NCBI GenBank assembly: GCA_023426245.1
Contig: JAFABB010000001.1
Coordinates: 62,001 to 126,000, forward strand
DNA length: 64,000 nt
Reading direction: 5' to 3'
DNA from: Bacillota bacterium
Lineage (GTDB): Bacteria > Bacillota > UBA4882 > UBA8346
Shown here: one piece after another, positions 45,414 through 54,369 of the stretch
Layout of the letters: each line of letters begins with the position of its first letter
Position numbering within the stretch: position 1 is the stretch's first letter
The notes under the pieces: model-generated
The model's database searches: none
Seen by the model: only the letters and a program-made list of their open reading frames with translations
Told to the model about the DNA's origin: nothing
Program-made: the position numbers and the translations under genes

Positions 45414-46418
45414 ATGCCTTTAAAATCTTATTCAGTTCTAAAATGCAAGATCGTCGAAGGAAAAGAAGGGGAAAAACAAAGTCCGCATTTTCAAATTCAT
45501 GGAATGGACCAGAACAATATTCATTACAGGATCGCCGTCAATATTCACTCCCAAACAACCCCTTCCGATTTACTGTATTACTGCAAGGAAAACTTCGATC
45601 ACCCCATCATCCAGAAAATATCTGCGCTAGCCACTGGCATGACACCACTGGCCGGTGTTAATCAATTTCCGGCATTGGATTTTCTCCGGGGGAACCTCTT
45701 TGAACCTGTCAAAATGAAGATCTTACCAGCGGAGTTACCCGGTCCGGATAATGATCTCAATGAAAAAATCGCCAAGTATGTCCGCTGGGCGATTACTATG
45801 AACGATGCGGAACTTTATGCTTTTGGAGCGGCGTGGGGACCTGAGGAAAAATCAGATTCCTATTTCGGGTTTGAGCCGGGCCGGGGAATTCATGATATTC
45901 ATATGAATCAGGGGAATTCGGGAAAATGGGCGGCAGATAACGGCCCCTGGCAAGACGGTGGATTATTCTTTCATTTTCCGGCCACTCAAAAATGGGTCGC
46001 CATATTTTTGGCGTTTCAATCCCAAAGCTTTATCACGGATAAGATCAGCGGTGAGCCGGTCGGTGATGGCGTTTTAGCCTCCGATCCCGCCGAATCGGTT
46101 CAGATTGTTGCCGCATTGGTCAACCCATCGGCTAAAAACCGCGAAAATGTGACTCTTATCAATCCTACCAATCAAAAAATCGACATTACCGACTGGGTTC
46201 TCACCGATAACTTAAACTTCAAGCGAATACTATACGGCGATATTCGCCCCGGAGAGTTGCTAACCATTCATTTATCCCCGAAATCCAGTCCTCATGGCCA
46301 TGGATTCACGAAGGAAAACGGGATTATTACATTGCTGGACCGAAACGGCCGCAAAGTCCATGGAGTTTACTATGGGGAAAAGGACTACCAAAGAACAGAT
46401 TTTACGATTGTTTTTTAA
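45414..46418 (+). CDS. YukJ-like DUF2278 protein with C-terminal lamin-tail-like domain
   Basis: A 334-residue cytoplasmic protein. The first 220 residues match DUF2278/YukJ (YSVLKCKIVEGKEG, HYRIAVNIHSQ, GRGIHDIHMNQGN). The last 100 (VTLINPTNQKIDITDWVLTD, followed by a GHGFTKENGIITLLDRNGRK block) resemble a lamin-tail/beta-sandwich domain. GGGAGG lies 5 bases before the ATG. Family function is unknown. Convergent with and touching the MutS-like gene by 4 bases. Confidence 0.8.
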   Translation: MPLKSYSVLKCKIVEGKEGEKQSPHFQIHGMDQNNIHYRIAVNIHSQTTPSDLLYYCKENFDHPIIQKISALATGMTPLAGVNQFPALDFLRGNLFEPVKMKILPAELPGPDNDLNEKIAKYVRWAITMNDAELYAFGAAWGPEEKSDSYFGFEPGRGIHDIHMNQGNSGKWAADNGPWQDGGLFFHFPATQKWVAIFLAFQSQSFITDKISGEPVGDGVLASDPAESVQIVAALVNPSAKNRENVTLINPTNQKIDITDWVLTDNLNFKRILYGDIRPGELLTIHLSPKSSPHGHGFTKENGIITLLDRNGRKVHGVYYGEKDYQRTDFTIVF

Positions 46419-48238
46419 TTCTGTTCTTCGACTTCGATGCCGGCCGCTTTCATCAGATACAAGGCATTCCTGGTTTCCGATATGCCGGGCCGTATCATAT
46501 AGTCAAAATCGAGCTTTCCGTCACGAAAAAACTCTTGAAAATGATAATTTTTCACCTGTTTACATTCCTTCTCAAGCTCACCCAGTTCCAAATCATGGGT
46601 GGAAACCATACCGGCGGCTTGATTGCATATTAATTTCTTGATCAACACTTTCGCCCCCAGATGGCGATCGATAGAGTTCGTGCCCTTAAAGATTTCATCC
46701 AACAGGAAGAAAACGTTTTTTTGAGCGGCAGTGGCCTCCACAATCATTTTAATGCGCAGAATTTCAGCATAAAAGGTGGAAATATTCTTCTCCAGGTTAT
46801 CGCTAACCCGCATACAGGTATAAATCTTCATCCGTGAGCAAGTTAAAGACCGGGCGCAAACCGGAGCTCCGGCATAGGCCAAAACCAGATTAATGCCGGT
46901 CGTCCGTAGATACGTGCTTTTTCCGGACATGTTGGAACCCGTAATCAATAATACCCTGACCTCGTCTTGAATTTTCAGATCATTCCTTTTACGAGCCGCC
47001 TCCGGAAGCAAGGGATGTCCCAAGCTTTTTGCGGTGTAAACCGGAGTATCTTCGACAATCTCCGGGACGGCCCACTCCGGATGATCGGAGTTCAATGTGG
47101 CTAAACTGGATAGGGCCTCCATTTCGCCGATTGTATCCAGCCAATTTCTCAAATTGCTCCCCGACTTTTGTTTCCAATTTTCCAAAGCGATGAGGCAATG
47201 ATAGTCCCACAGGGTTAAAGTATTGAAAATTCCATACATGGCATGATCCCGGGTAGCTACCTGATCTGCTATTTTCACCAGCCGCCGCAGTTGAATTCCG
47301 GCGGTTTCTTCCTGTCGGTTCCGTAGTCCCTTTTGCATGCTTTTTAAATGAGCGGTGGCAAAACTTTTTTTCTCAATATGAGCCAGCAATTCCTGATAAA
47401 GCTCCAGATTTTTGCGGTAATAGAACACCGTATTCAATATTTTCTTTCGTTGCTTACCATCAATTTTTAGGAATATGTATTGTAACAACAATAACCCGGC
47501 AGGAACATAAATCGGTATTTTACGGGTAGTCAAGAGTATCAACCAAGTCCCCAAAGTAATCAAACTCAAAGAGCGGACCCCCAGGACTACCGCTTTTTTC
47601 GTATAAAAAGGCAACAGGTTCTTAGCCCATTCTACTAATTCCAAAGGGTCCTGATTTTTCCCAGACATTACAATACCGTGAGCCGAAAACCATTGCCGCC
47701 ATTTCAGATTTTTGGAAAGTTCACCGATAGCCTGCTGCCGCCGGGTAATGATGGAGGCACCTTCAGGCGGCTGAGTCAGAAGCGTCGCCAACCTCCGGCG
47801 GCCTAAAAAAGTATGGCCACTATTTGTCCATTGGAATAGAGAGGCTTTGCCGAAAATATCCAAATCCGATGAATAGGGGTGTTCATCGTCCTTAAATTCT
47901 TCCCCTGTATCCGGAAAGGCGGACCATCTTTTGTCAAAACGCCATAACGCTTGATCGTTCATATCCGTTAGAATAGCGGCCCATTTTTGATTTTCTTGAA
48001 TTTGGCGGTGCCTCCAATCAATGATCAAAAGCAGGGCCACACTGGAAATAAACACCCCCCCGCTCCACCAGTACATTTTATTCAATATAAAGATAATCAT
48101 CATGGCTATTGCTGCCAGAATCACCCACAACTTGTATCGGATCATTCTGCGAAATCCTTTTTCCAGGACAGCCTGAAGATGCTGGTAATGTTGCTTTCTT
48201 CGGATATATTGGCGGGTTGGCTCTATCAAGTCAATCAT
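46415..48238 (-). CDS. MutS-related ATPase with N-terminal membrane helices
   Basis: A 607-residue protein. Residues about 35-75 form two membrane helices (LWVILAAIAMMIIFIL, GVFISSVALLLII). A MutS lever/core region follows, and the C-terminus is the MutS ATPase: Walker A LITGSNMSGKSTYLRTTG, Walker B FFLLDEIFKGTNS and STHDLELGELE. It lacks the mismatch-recognition domain of MutS1, so a role in mismatch repair is doubtful; it belongs to the membrane-anchored MutS-like group whose function is not established. Confidence 0.85.
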   Translation of the reverse strand: MIDLIEPTRQYIRRKQHYQHLQAVLEKGFRRMIRYKLWVILAAIAMMIIFILNKMYWWSGGVFISSVALLLIIDWRHRQIQENQKWAAILTDMNDQALWRFDKRWSAFPDTGEEFKDDEHPYSSDLDIFGKASLFQWTNSGHTFLGRRRLATLLTQPPEGASIITRRQQAIGELSKNLKWRQWFSAHGIVMSGKNQDPLELVEWAKNLLPFYTKKAVVLGVRSLSLITLGTWLILLTTRKIPIYVPAGLLLLQYIFLKIDGKQRKKILNTVFYYRKNLELYQELLAHIEKKSFATAHLKSMQKGLRNRQEETAGIQLRRLVKIADQVATRDHAMYGIFNTLTLWDYHCLIALENWKQKSGSNLRNWLDTIGEMEALSSLATLNSDHPEWAVPEIVEDTPVYTAKSLGHPLLPEAARKRNDLKIQDEVRVLLITGSNMSGKSTYLRTTGINLVLAYAGAPVCARSLTCSRMKIYTCMRVSDNLEKNISTFYAEILRIKMIVEATAAQKNVFFLLDEIFKGTNSIDRHLGAKVLIKKLICNQAAGMVSTHDLELGELEKECKQVKNYHFQEFFRDGKLDFDYMIRPGISETRNALYLMKAAGIEVEEQN

Positions 48239-48322
48239 TCCTTTTTACCATTTAAAATTCCACTTATATTTTACATCCATTATAACGTAAAATTTGATGA
48301 CATAATTCCAAACATAACCCAA

Positions 48323-48367
48323 ATGAAAAAAGGCCAACTGTGAGTTTTCCAGTTGGCCTTTTTTCAT
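48323..48367. terminator. Strong bidirectional terminator
   Basis: An 18-bp perfect stem: arms 48323-48340 and 48350-48367, including AAAAAAGGCCAACTG and its complement, around a 9-base loop. T-runs are available on both strands. It ends the outer-membrane-protein transcript. Confidence 0.9.
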
Positions 48368-48378
48368 CGAAACCAGTA

Positions 48379-49005
48379 TTACTTAAAAAGAAAGGTCGCT
48401 CCCATCATCCAACGGTCCATATCTACCAAGCCAAAATTGAGCTTAACTTGGGAACCAAAAGATAACTTGGTTCCCATATTCAACCGGTGGGAATCTCCTT
48501 CCACATAAAGGTCGACACGGCTGAGTTCGCTGCCCTTCCCGGGATAAAACGCTTTATTGATACCGCCGAATACACCGTCATACCATCCTCCACCAGCCCC
48601 TATATAACCATCAATACCGGCATCCCTAAAATTCTTGGAGAGGACAATGTAAGGCGATATATCATCCCTGCCCAAATCTTGGATACCCACAGCCAACCCT
48701 GGAGAATCTTTTTTCTCTTCGAGAATACGGAATTTCGCCCGAACCGAAAAATCAGTATCATCAGAATAATGAAAAGCTGCTATACCAAGCTCAAAATCCT
48801 TCACAAGACCTAAGTCCAAATTAAAGTAACTTAAATTATCTTCGGCGAAATTAACCGCCGCTCCTACTTGACCCGGAGCTAATGTCGTTGGGGTCGGTGT
48901 GTACATTAAATCGGTAACCCCGAGAACCCCGGCGGCCATCGTCAGGTTTGTTACGGAAAACAATAATGCCATACTTAAAACGAACCAGGAAAAACGTCTC
49001 ATCAT
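48379..49005 (-). CDS. Predicted outer-membrane beta-barrel protein
   Basis: A 208-residue protein with a signal peptide (MMRRFSWFVLSMALLFSV, cleavage near TMA-AGV) and alternating hydrophobic strands such as SYFNLDLGLVKDFELGIAAF, DGYIGAGGGWYDG, KLNFGLVDMDRW and a final WMMGATFLFK. This pattern, ending in an aromatic-basic C-terminus, fits a small outer-membrane barrel. AGGAGG precedes the ATG. Function unknown; not a recognised porin. It adds to other signs of an outer membrane. Confidence 0.65.
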   Translation of the reverse strand: MMRRFSWFVLSMALLFSVTNLTMAAGVLGVTDLMYTPTPTTLAPGQVGAAVNFAEDNLSYFNLDLGLVKDFELGIAAFHYSDDTDFSVRAKFRILEEKKDSPGLAVGIQDLGRDDISPYIVLSKNFRDAGIDGYIGAGGGWYDGVFGGINKAFYPGKGSELSRVDLYVEGDSHRLNMGTKLSFGSQVKLNFGLVDMDRWMMGATFLFK

Positions 49006-49093
49006 GGTAAAAACCTCCTTTTACAGATTACTAGTTTGTCATATATGAACAGGTTCTATTCATGTAATGTCTTTCCTGTTGGAAATTTAAGGT

Positions 49094-49804
49094 CTATTTG
49101 ATGCTGAAAGGATTGTAATCGGCATGATAATCATAATAATCTTCATTTTCATGTTTCTTAAGCCAGCCGATAACTCCATAGGTAAGTGGCGTGGCAATTA
49201 TCTCATAAAAAGTTTTAAAAATGTAATTCGAAATCAAAACATTGATTAACAATGCCTGTTCCCATAAACCGCTGAAGGCGATGAATACAAACAATGCCGA
49301 ATCAATCAATTCCCCCACAATCGTCGAACCAATGGTGCGAGTCCACAAAAACCTACCCCGGGTCCAGATTTTCATTTTGGAAAGGATAAAGCTATTGCTG
49401 AATTCGCCCGCAAAATAAGCAATTATACTGGCGATGGCAATCCGCGGCGCAGTCATCAACAGTTCTTTGTAGGACCCTTGTAATTTCCACAAAGGATCGG
49501 CAGGTATCACCCCGACTATCCAAATCACCACCGCCATCAACGCTAACCCGAAAAAACCCGACCATATGACCCGCCTAGACTTTTCATAGCCGTAAACTTC
49601 GGTTAAAACGTCGGCAAAAATATAACTGAAAGGAAAAAGCAATGTTCCGCCATCAAAAGAAAAATGGATTTTCGTAAAAGGTAGGGGAATGGTGATTGCT
49701 TTCACGGAAACGATATTGCTGATAATTAAGATGGCTACAAAAAGGCCTAAAATGAGATCAAAGTACCTGTACTGCCGTTGTTGCTGGTTTGCGCTTATTG
49801 TCAT
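49094..49804 (-). CDS. Queuosine precursor transporter (YhhQ/VUT family), copy 2
   Basis: A 236-residue membrane protein of the YhhQ family with the block FPFSYIFADVLTEVYGYEKSRR (cited as FPFSYIFADVLTEVYGYEK), SIIAYFAGEFSNSFILSKMK and TIGSTIVGELIDS. YhhQ imports the queuosine precursors preQ0/preQ1. Its ATG lies just after the queF stop. The neighbouring gene 50177-50878 is a paralogue, so queF is flanked by two related transporters. Confidence 0.88.
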   Translation of the reverse strand: MTISANQQQRQYRYFDLILGLFVAILIISNIVSVKAITIPLPFTKIHFSFDGGTLLFPFSYIFADVLTEVYGYEKSRRVIWSGFFGLALMAVVIWIVGVIPADPLWKLQGSYKELLMTAPRIAIASIIAYFAGEFSNSFILSKMKIWTRGRFLWTRTIGSTIVGELIDSALFVFIAFSGLWEQALLINVLISNYIFKTFYEIIATPLTYGVIGWLKKHENEDYYDYHADYNPFSIK

Positions 49805-49806
49805 TT

Positions 49807-50190
49807 TTAGCTCTCCCCAAACGTTGCTGTTGCAGTAATCTTAATGCCGCCCCTGGGCTTTTGGGAAACAGTCACCGTACACCAATGGGGTTTGCAAACC
49901 TCAAAAATGTCCTGAGCAATTTTTGCCGCTAAGGCTTCACAAAACCTTCCTTCTTCCCGAAAACTCCAAAGATAAAGCTTCAAACTCTTGCTTTCGATAC
50001 AATATCCGTCGGGAGCAAATTCGATGGTTACAGTCTCCCAATCCGGTTGTCCTGTGACAGGACACAAGCTGGTTACTTCATCACTTTCCAAAACCACTTT
50101 GTCAACCCCTTCTGGTTTCGGAAAAATCTCAAGTTTCCTTGCCGGCGTCCGGACTGTATTGCCCAACGCCTCAAATTCATATTGTTCCAT
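49807..50190 (-). CDS. queF: NADPH-dependent 7-cyano-7-deazaguanine reductase
   Basis: A 127-residue unimodular QueF that reduces preQ0 to preQ1 in queuosine synthesis. The catalytic cysteine is Cys43 in SLCPVTGQPDW, with Asp50 nearby, and the substrate Glu/His pair lies in SFREEGRFCEA and KPHWCTVTV-type segments. I start at ATG 50190 with GGAGG 6 bases upstream; a 52-codon upstream extension is antisense-free read-back into the transporter gene and not homologous. It overlaps the upstream transporter by 14 bases. Confidence 0.93.
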   Translation of the reverse strand: MEQYEFEALGNTVRTPARKLEIFPKPEGVDKVVLESDEVTSLCPVTGQPDWETVTIEFAPDGYCIESKSLKLYLWSFREEGRFCEALAAKIAQDIFEVCKPHWCTVTVSQKPRGGIKITATATFGES

Positions 50191-50878
50191 GGGGATCCTC
50201 CAAGCGAAAGGGATTGTAGTTGGCTTGATAATCAAAAGTATCGATTTGTTCACGGCGTTTAACCCACCCGACCACTTGATAAGTAAGGGGCGTCGCCAGA
50301 ATTTCGTATCCCACTTTCCAAATATACTGCGACCCGACCATTCCAACTAATACACCCAAGGGTAATGAACCGGCAAAAGCAAAGAATATGAACAATAAGG
50401 TATCGATTGCCTCCCCGACTATAGTTGAGCCAATGGTTCTAACCCATAACCAGCGGCCCTTGGTCAATAATTTGATTTTCGATAATACAAAAGAATTGGC
50501 AAACTCCCCCCCGAAATAACCAACCAACGAAGCTCCCGCTATCCGAGGAGTTAACCCCAAAACTGCGGCATAGGCGTCCTGCTGAGTCCAAAATTTGGGA
50601 TAAGGCAACATTACCGTGATCATAAATATCAGGGACATCAGTAAATTGGCAGCAAGTCCAATCCAAATGACAAGCCTGGCCCTTTCATAACCGTACACTT
50701 CCGTTAAGACATCGCCAAATATGTAAGTAATTGGAAAAATAATAACGGCTGCGGGTAAAGTCATCCCTAAGATTTGAGAAAGTTTCCCGGCAATGATATT
50801 GGAAATAAGAAGACAGGTTACAAAAAGGCAGGTTATGCATAGAAAAATCGGGGAAAACTCATATCGAAAACGGCTCAA
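50177..50878 (-). CDS. Queuosine precursor transporter (YhhQ/VUT family), copy 1
   Basis: A 233-residue YhhQ paralogue: IIFPITYIFGDVLTEVYGYE, SLVGYFGGEFANSFVLSKIK and TIGSTIVGEAIDTLLF. It starts with TTG at 50878, with GGAGG 8 bases upstream. That ribosome binding site is part of a preQ1-I riboswitch, so the whole transporter-queF-transporter operon should be turned down when preQ1 is plentiful. The paralogues may take different precursors (preQ0, preQ1, queuine), which is a guess. Confidence 0.88.
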   Translation of the reverse strand: MSRFRYEFSPIFLCITCLFVTCLLISNIIAGKLSQILGMTLPAAVIIFPITYIFGDVLTEVYGYERARLVIWIGLAANLLMSLIFMITVMLPYPKFWTQQDAYAAVLGLTPRIAGASLVGYFGGEFANSFVLSKIKLLTKGRWLWVRTIGSTIVGEAIDTLLFIFFAFAGSLPLGVLVGMVGSQYIWKVGYEILATPLTYQVVGWVKRREQIDTFDYQANYNPFRLEDPHGTI

Positions 50879-50885
50879 TTTAAAT

Positions 50886-50922
50886 TCCTCCAGTTTTGTT
50901 GAGGCGGGTTGCTGCGACCGCC
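50886..50922 (-). ncRNA. preQ1 class I riboswitch
   Basis: The minus strand reads GGCGGTCGCAGCAACCCGCC, a short stem-loop, then TCAACAAAACTGGAGG. This is the preQ1-I layout (GGTCGCAG loop, A-rich tail) closely like the Thermoanaerobacter tengcongensis example. The A-rich tail leads straight into the GGAGG ribosome binding site (50891-50887), so ligand-induced pseudoknot formation would hide it: translational control. Confidence 0.88.
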
Positions 50923-51072
50923 AAAATCCCTATAGTATTCTTGACAATTTAGGATAATCGTCAACCTGAAAACCAGATTCCCCCCCTCAAAATTCGTTCC
51001 CAGTTCAGCAACAATTACCTAATCATCATAGCCCTAAAGTCAAAAACCGTCAACAATCAATTATATATCGTC

Positions 51073-52971
51073 CTACACTCTGACTCTTCTGGCGACTATC
51101 GGCAAATTCAACTCTCTCACAGCCCGGCAAATTCCGTTAACATCAAGTCCGCATTGTTGAAGTAAAAGTTCTCTGGGGCCTTGAGGAATAAATTGATCCG
51201 GAATACCAAGCAATTTAACAGACACATCCTTAATCCGGCGCGCCGTGAGCAATTCCAGAACTGCCGAACCGTATCCGCCTGCGGTAATGTTCTCTTCCAC
51301 AATAATAATATTGGGGTGAGTAGTCGTTAAATGAAGAACAAGCTCTTCATCGAGGGGTTTAATGAAACGGGCATTGGCGACTGTACAGTCAATTCCGGAT
51401 CTCTTTAGCCGGAATGCGGCAGATAAAGCATTTTGAAGCATAGCGCCCACTGCGATAATGGCCACCCCCTGACCCGAAATGACGATTTCTCCCTTACCTA
51501 CCGGAAGTAGATGATAGCTTTGATCCTCGGATTTACTCAAACATTCGCATTTGGGGTAACGGATCGCTACCGGGCCATCCTGTTGCAGCGCCGTGTATAG
51601 CATATCGCGCAGCTCCCCTTCCTCACTTGGAGCCATAACGATGAGGCCAGGGATTTGCCGTAAAAATGACAGGTCAAAAACTCCATGGTGGGTCGGGCCA
51701 TCGGCTCCCACTAGTCCGGCTCTGTCCAGAACGAACAAAACCGGTAGTTTTTGAAAACAAACATCGTGAATAATTTGATCATAAGCCCGTTGCAGAAAAG
51801 TCGAATATATGGCTACGATCGGGCGCAGACCTTTTTTGGCCAGGCCGGCTGCCATAGTAACCGCATGTTGTTCGGCAATACCGACATCAAAGAAACGGTC
51901 CGGAAAGCGGTTTGCAAACCCCATCAATCCGGTCCCATCGGTCATAGCCGCTGTAAGAGCCACAATTCTGCGATCTTTCGAACCCAAATCACAAATAACC
52001 GTCCCAAAGATATCGGTAAAACTCCGATTATCCGACGTATCCAATTTCAAACCGGTCTTCAAGTCAAAGGGTCCGGTACCATGAAATTTTTCGGGGTTTT
52101 GTTCGGCAAACCGGTAACCTTTTCCCTTGGTGGTCAAAACATGAATTAGAACAGGTCCTCCCCGCTCACAGGCATTTTTTAATGTCATTTTGAGTTCACC
52201 GATATCGTGGCCGTTAATGGGGCCAAGATAGGAAATACCCAGTTCTTCAAAAAACATGCCGGGAATAACCAGGAATTTCAGACTGTCTTCGATTTTCTCC
52301 AAATAACGGATAGTGGCTTGTCCTACATGAGGAATCTTTTGAATCCATTCCTGGATATCGGATTTAAGCCGGCGTAATCGGGGATTCATTCTTAAACGGT
52401 TCAAATACCGGGAAAGAGCTCCTACATTTCTGGAGATGGACATTTCATTATCATTCAAAATGATAATCAAATCGGTTTGAAGATGCCCCAAATGATTAAG
52501 GGCTTCAAAAGCCATGCCGCCGGTGAGAGAACCATCACCAATGACCGCAACGACCTTGTTTTTCATCCCCAAGAAATCACGGGCCTTTGCAAGTCCAAGA
52601 GCTGCTGAGATCGAAGTGGAACTATGGCCTGCGGCGAAAGCATCATGTTCACTTTCATCCGGTCTTGGGAATCCGCTGATTCCATTATACTGACGCAGCG
52701 TCCCAAATTCCCCGAGCCGGCCGGTTAATATTTTATGAATATAAGATTGGTGTCCGACATCCCACACGATTTGATCCCGAGGGCTATCAAAAACGGCGTG
52801 CAGAGCTAAGGTAAGCTCCACTACCCCTAAGTTAGGAGCTAAATGGCCGCCGGTTTTCGCTACGGTTTCCAGTACAAAACGGCGCAATTCACCTGCGAGC
52901 TCTACCAATTGAACATCGGAAAGTTTTTTTAAATCATCCGGTCCATGAATTTTATGTAGGAGATCGATCAT
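51073..52971 (-). CDS. dxs: 1-deoxy-D-xylulose-5-phosphate synthase
   Basis: First enzyme of the MEP isoprenoid route, joining pyruvate and glyceraldehyde 3-phosphate with thiamine diphosphate. GHSSTSISAALGLAKARD, the thiamine motif GDGSLTGGMAFEA...NDNEMSIS and the transketolase C-domain (DVGIAEQHAVTMAAGLA, DGPTHHG) are present. At 632 residues it is normal length. It is six bases after oapA and is the last gene of the xseA-OLE-dxs operon. Confidence 0.96.
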   Translation of the reverse strand: MIDLLHKIHGPDDLKKLSDVQLVELAGELRRFVLETVAKTGGHLAPNLGVVELTLALHAVFDSPRDQIVWDVGHQSYIHKILTGRLGEFGTLRQYNGISGFPRPDESEHDAFAAGHSSTSISAALGLAKARDFLGMKNKVVAVIGDGSLTGGMAFEALNHLGHLQTDLIIILNDNEMSISRNVGALSRYLNRLRMNPRLRRLKSDIQEWIQKIPHVGQATIRYLEKIEDSLKFLVIPGMFFEELGISYLGPINGHDIGELKMTLKNACERGGPVLIHVLTTKGKGYRFAEQNPEKFHGTGPFDLKTGLKLDTSDNRSFTDIFGTVICDLGSKDRRIVALTAAMTDGTGLMGFANRFPDRFFDVGIAEQHAVTMAAGLAKKGLRPIVAIYSTFLQRAYDQIIHDVCFQKLPVLFVLDRAGLVGADGPTHHGVFDLSFLRQIPGLIVMAPSEEGELRDMLYTALQQDGPVAIRYPKCECLSKSEDQSYHLLPVGKGEIVISGQGVAIIAVGAMLQNALSAAFRLKRSGIDCTVANARFIKPLDEELVLHLTTTHPNIIIVEENITAGGYGSAVLELLTARRIKDVSVKLLGIPDQFIPQGPRELLLQQCGLDVNGICRAVRELNLPIVARRVRV

Positions 52972-52977
52972 CTTATC

Positions 52978-53553
52978 CTATCTGGCCTTTCGTGTATAAG
53001 ATTTGCCCCTACGGCGATTATCCTTCTTAGGATCAACCTTAAAGAATTTAAAATATGCGAATAATTTCCCAACGGTAAAAACAATTTGATGGGCATTCTC
53101 CATCGCATAAGATTTTCCAAAAGCTTTTCCACCCACATTGAACGCCGCCACCAAAGCAATTGATAACGCATCTATTATATCCCGTGGTAGAAAGGAATTA
53201 CGGCGGGTAAATTCCACGGCAATGCCGACTATGATTGCACCACTAATTGTGCCGCAAATATCTCCAACCACATCATTACAAAAATTGGCGACTTTATCAG
53301 CATTACGGATCATAGCTACTGCTTGCCTGGAGCCGCTGATCTTATCTGCGCCCATTGCATGGAAAGGAGTCTCGTCTGCAGCAGTTACCGCAGTACCAAT
53401 AATGTCAAAAATAATTCCCGTAATCACCACTATGAATAAAATCAGCACTGAAATCAACGGAGCTAAAGAAAATTGTAACAGAAAAGAAATTATAAAAGAA
53501 ATTATTAATGTAAAAAAGCCTACTCGGATTGCTCGTTTCAAACTAGTAATCAA
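52978..53553 (-). CDS. oapA: OLE RNA-associated membrane protein OapA
   Basis: A 191-residue membrane protein encoded directly downstream of the OLE RNA and upstream of dxs, the established place of oapA. Two hydrophobic segments lie at about residues 12-55 (FFTLIISFIISFLL, ISVLILFIVVITGIIFD), two weaker ones at about 100-112 and 128-140, and the C-terminus is strongly basic (KKDNRRRGKSYTRKAR), as expected of an RNA partner. Residues 94-98 are DVVGD, matching the DxxxD motif reported as important in OapA. The TTG start follows AAAGGTG. OapA anchors OLE RNA at the membrane in Bacillus halodurans. Confidence 0.85.
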   Translation of the reverse strand: MITSLKRAIRVGFFTLIISFIISFLLQFSLAPLISVLILFIVVITGIIFDIIGTAVTAADETPFHAMGADKISGSRQAVAMIRNADKVANFCNDVVGDICGTISGAIIVGIAVEFTRRNSFLPRDIIDALSIALVAAFNVGGKAFGKSYAMENAHQIVFTVGKLFAYFKFFKVDPKKDNRRRGKSYTRKAR

Positions 53554-53570
53554 ATCATCACCTTTTCATT

Positions 53571-53590
53571 AAAAAAGCCCATTTAGGGCT
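53571..53590 (-). terminator. Intrinsic terminator after OLE RNA
   Basis: On the minus strand AGCCC (53590-53586), loop, GGGCT (53580-53576), then T-run 53575-53571. It lies directly behind the OLE RNA and before oapA, so part of the transcripts should end here and the rest read into oapA and dxs. Confidence 0.75.
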
Positions 53591-54240
53591 ATGATGCCAA
53601 TATGGTGGAGGGGATGGTATCTACCGAGTAAAAATTGTGGCTTAGGTCCAGTATGTTTTCCCAAGGATCTCCGTAGCGTCGCCGCCGCGGTGGTTTCCCT
53701 TTAAGATCCTTCCGTTTTGTCGCCAAATACGGGACTGGATTACCACTGAGTCCACACTGCAATCCCCGGTAGAACTCTAAAGTTTAGAATAGCCTAGGAG
53801 TTTTCCTCCACAGGGCGAGCCACCATCTAGCCTCTTTTGCGGAATTGGGTTTCAAATGGCAAAGAGTTACATGACCCTGCAGAGGCTTTGTAACTTGATA
53901 CCCATATCCTCCCAACCCGCTCAAGGCAGGCTACGCTGCACCGATACTAAGTACTAAAACCCGTACCATATGCAGGTTTACCCCCAAGCCGTAGTTCTCG
54001 CTCAAAGCGTTCCATTTTCACGAAACGATCCGGGTTCCCCACGCACTTGGGCCTCCACGGTAGAGGGGTCAACGCCTACATGCCATTGTAGATCGCCCCA
54101 TCTCCTTAACCCCCAGCACCAACCCCTGACTGGGCGTCGGCGGCCGGCACCAGGGACTTCATCGATGTGCCCGCAACGGATTTTTAGGCCCGTCTTCAAA
54201 GATGGTTACCCTGACTAGGATACTACACCATCCCCTCGCT
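53591..54240 (-). ncRNA. ole: OLE RNA (ornate, large, extremophilic)
   Basis: A roughly 650-base GC-rich stretch without a coding frame, placed between the DUF212 gene and oapA in an xseA-xseB-prenyl synthase-dxs operon, the known home of OLE RNA in Bacillota. Its two ends pair perfectly over 11 bp (GAGGGGATGGT, minus strand 54237-54227, with ACCATCCCCTC, 53618-53608), enclosing about 630 bases rich in internal hairpins. A -10 box starts it at about 54240 and a terminator ends it. OLE RNA forms a membrane-bound complex with OapA and is linked to stress tolerance and Mg/Mn homeostasis. The call rests on context and architecture; I could not run a covariance model. Confidence 0.88.
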
Positions 54241-54246
54241 GTTTCC

Positions 54247-54255
54247 ATTATACCA
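54247..54255 (-). promoter_or_regulatory. Extended -10 promoter of OLE RNA
   Basis: TGGTATAAT (54255-54247) on the minus strand is an extended -10 element, with only a weak -35 (TTAGGG) 17 bp upstream. The predicted start is near 54240, three bases ahead of the OLE closing helix, which supports separate transcription of the RNA. Confidence 0.7.
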
Positions 54256-54369
54256 TATTTTATTTTGTCCCTAAAAAAAAGCTGTTACCATAATTGTTGC
54301 CCATTGGTAAAATTCTGGCAAAAAAACCCGTTTGACATCAGGACTTAATTCCTTAACCCATCAACCTTA

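Noticed and set aside
49807..50346. 52-residue N-terminal extension of QueF
   Set aside because: It overlaps the coding sequence of the upstream transporter and has no homology; ATG 50190 with GGAGG gives a standard QueF.
54002..54218. Short open frames on both strands within the OLE region
   Set aside because: No ribosome binding sites, no recognisable domains, and the region is accounted for by structured RNA.
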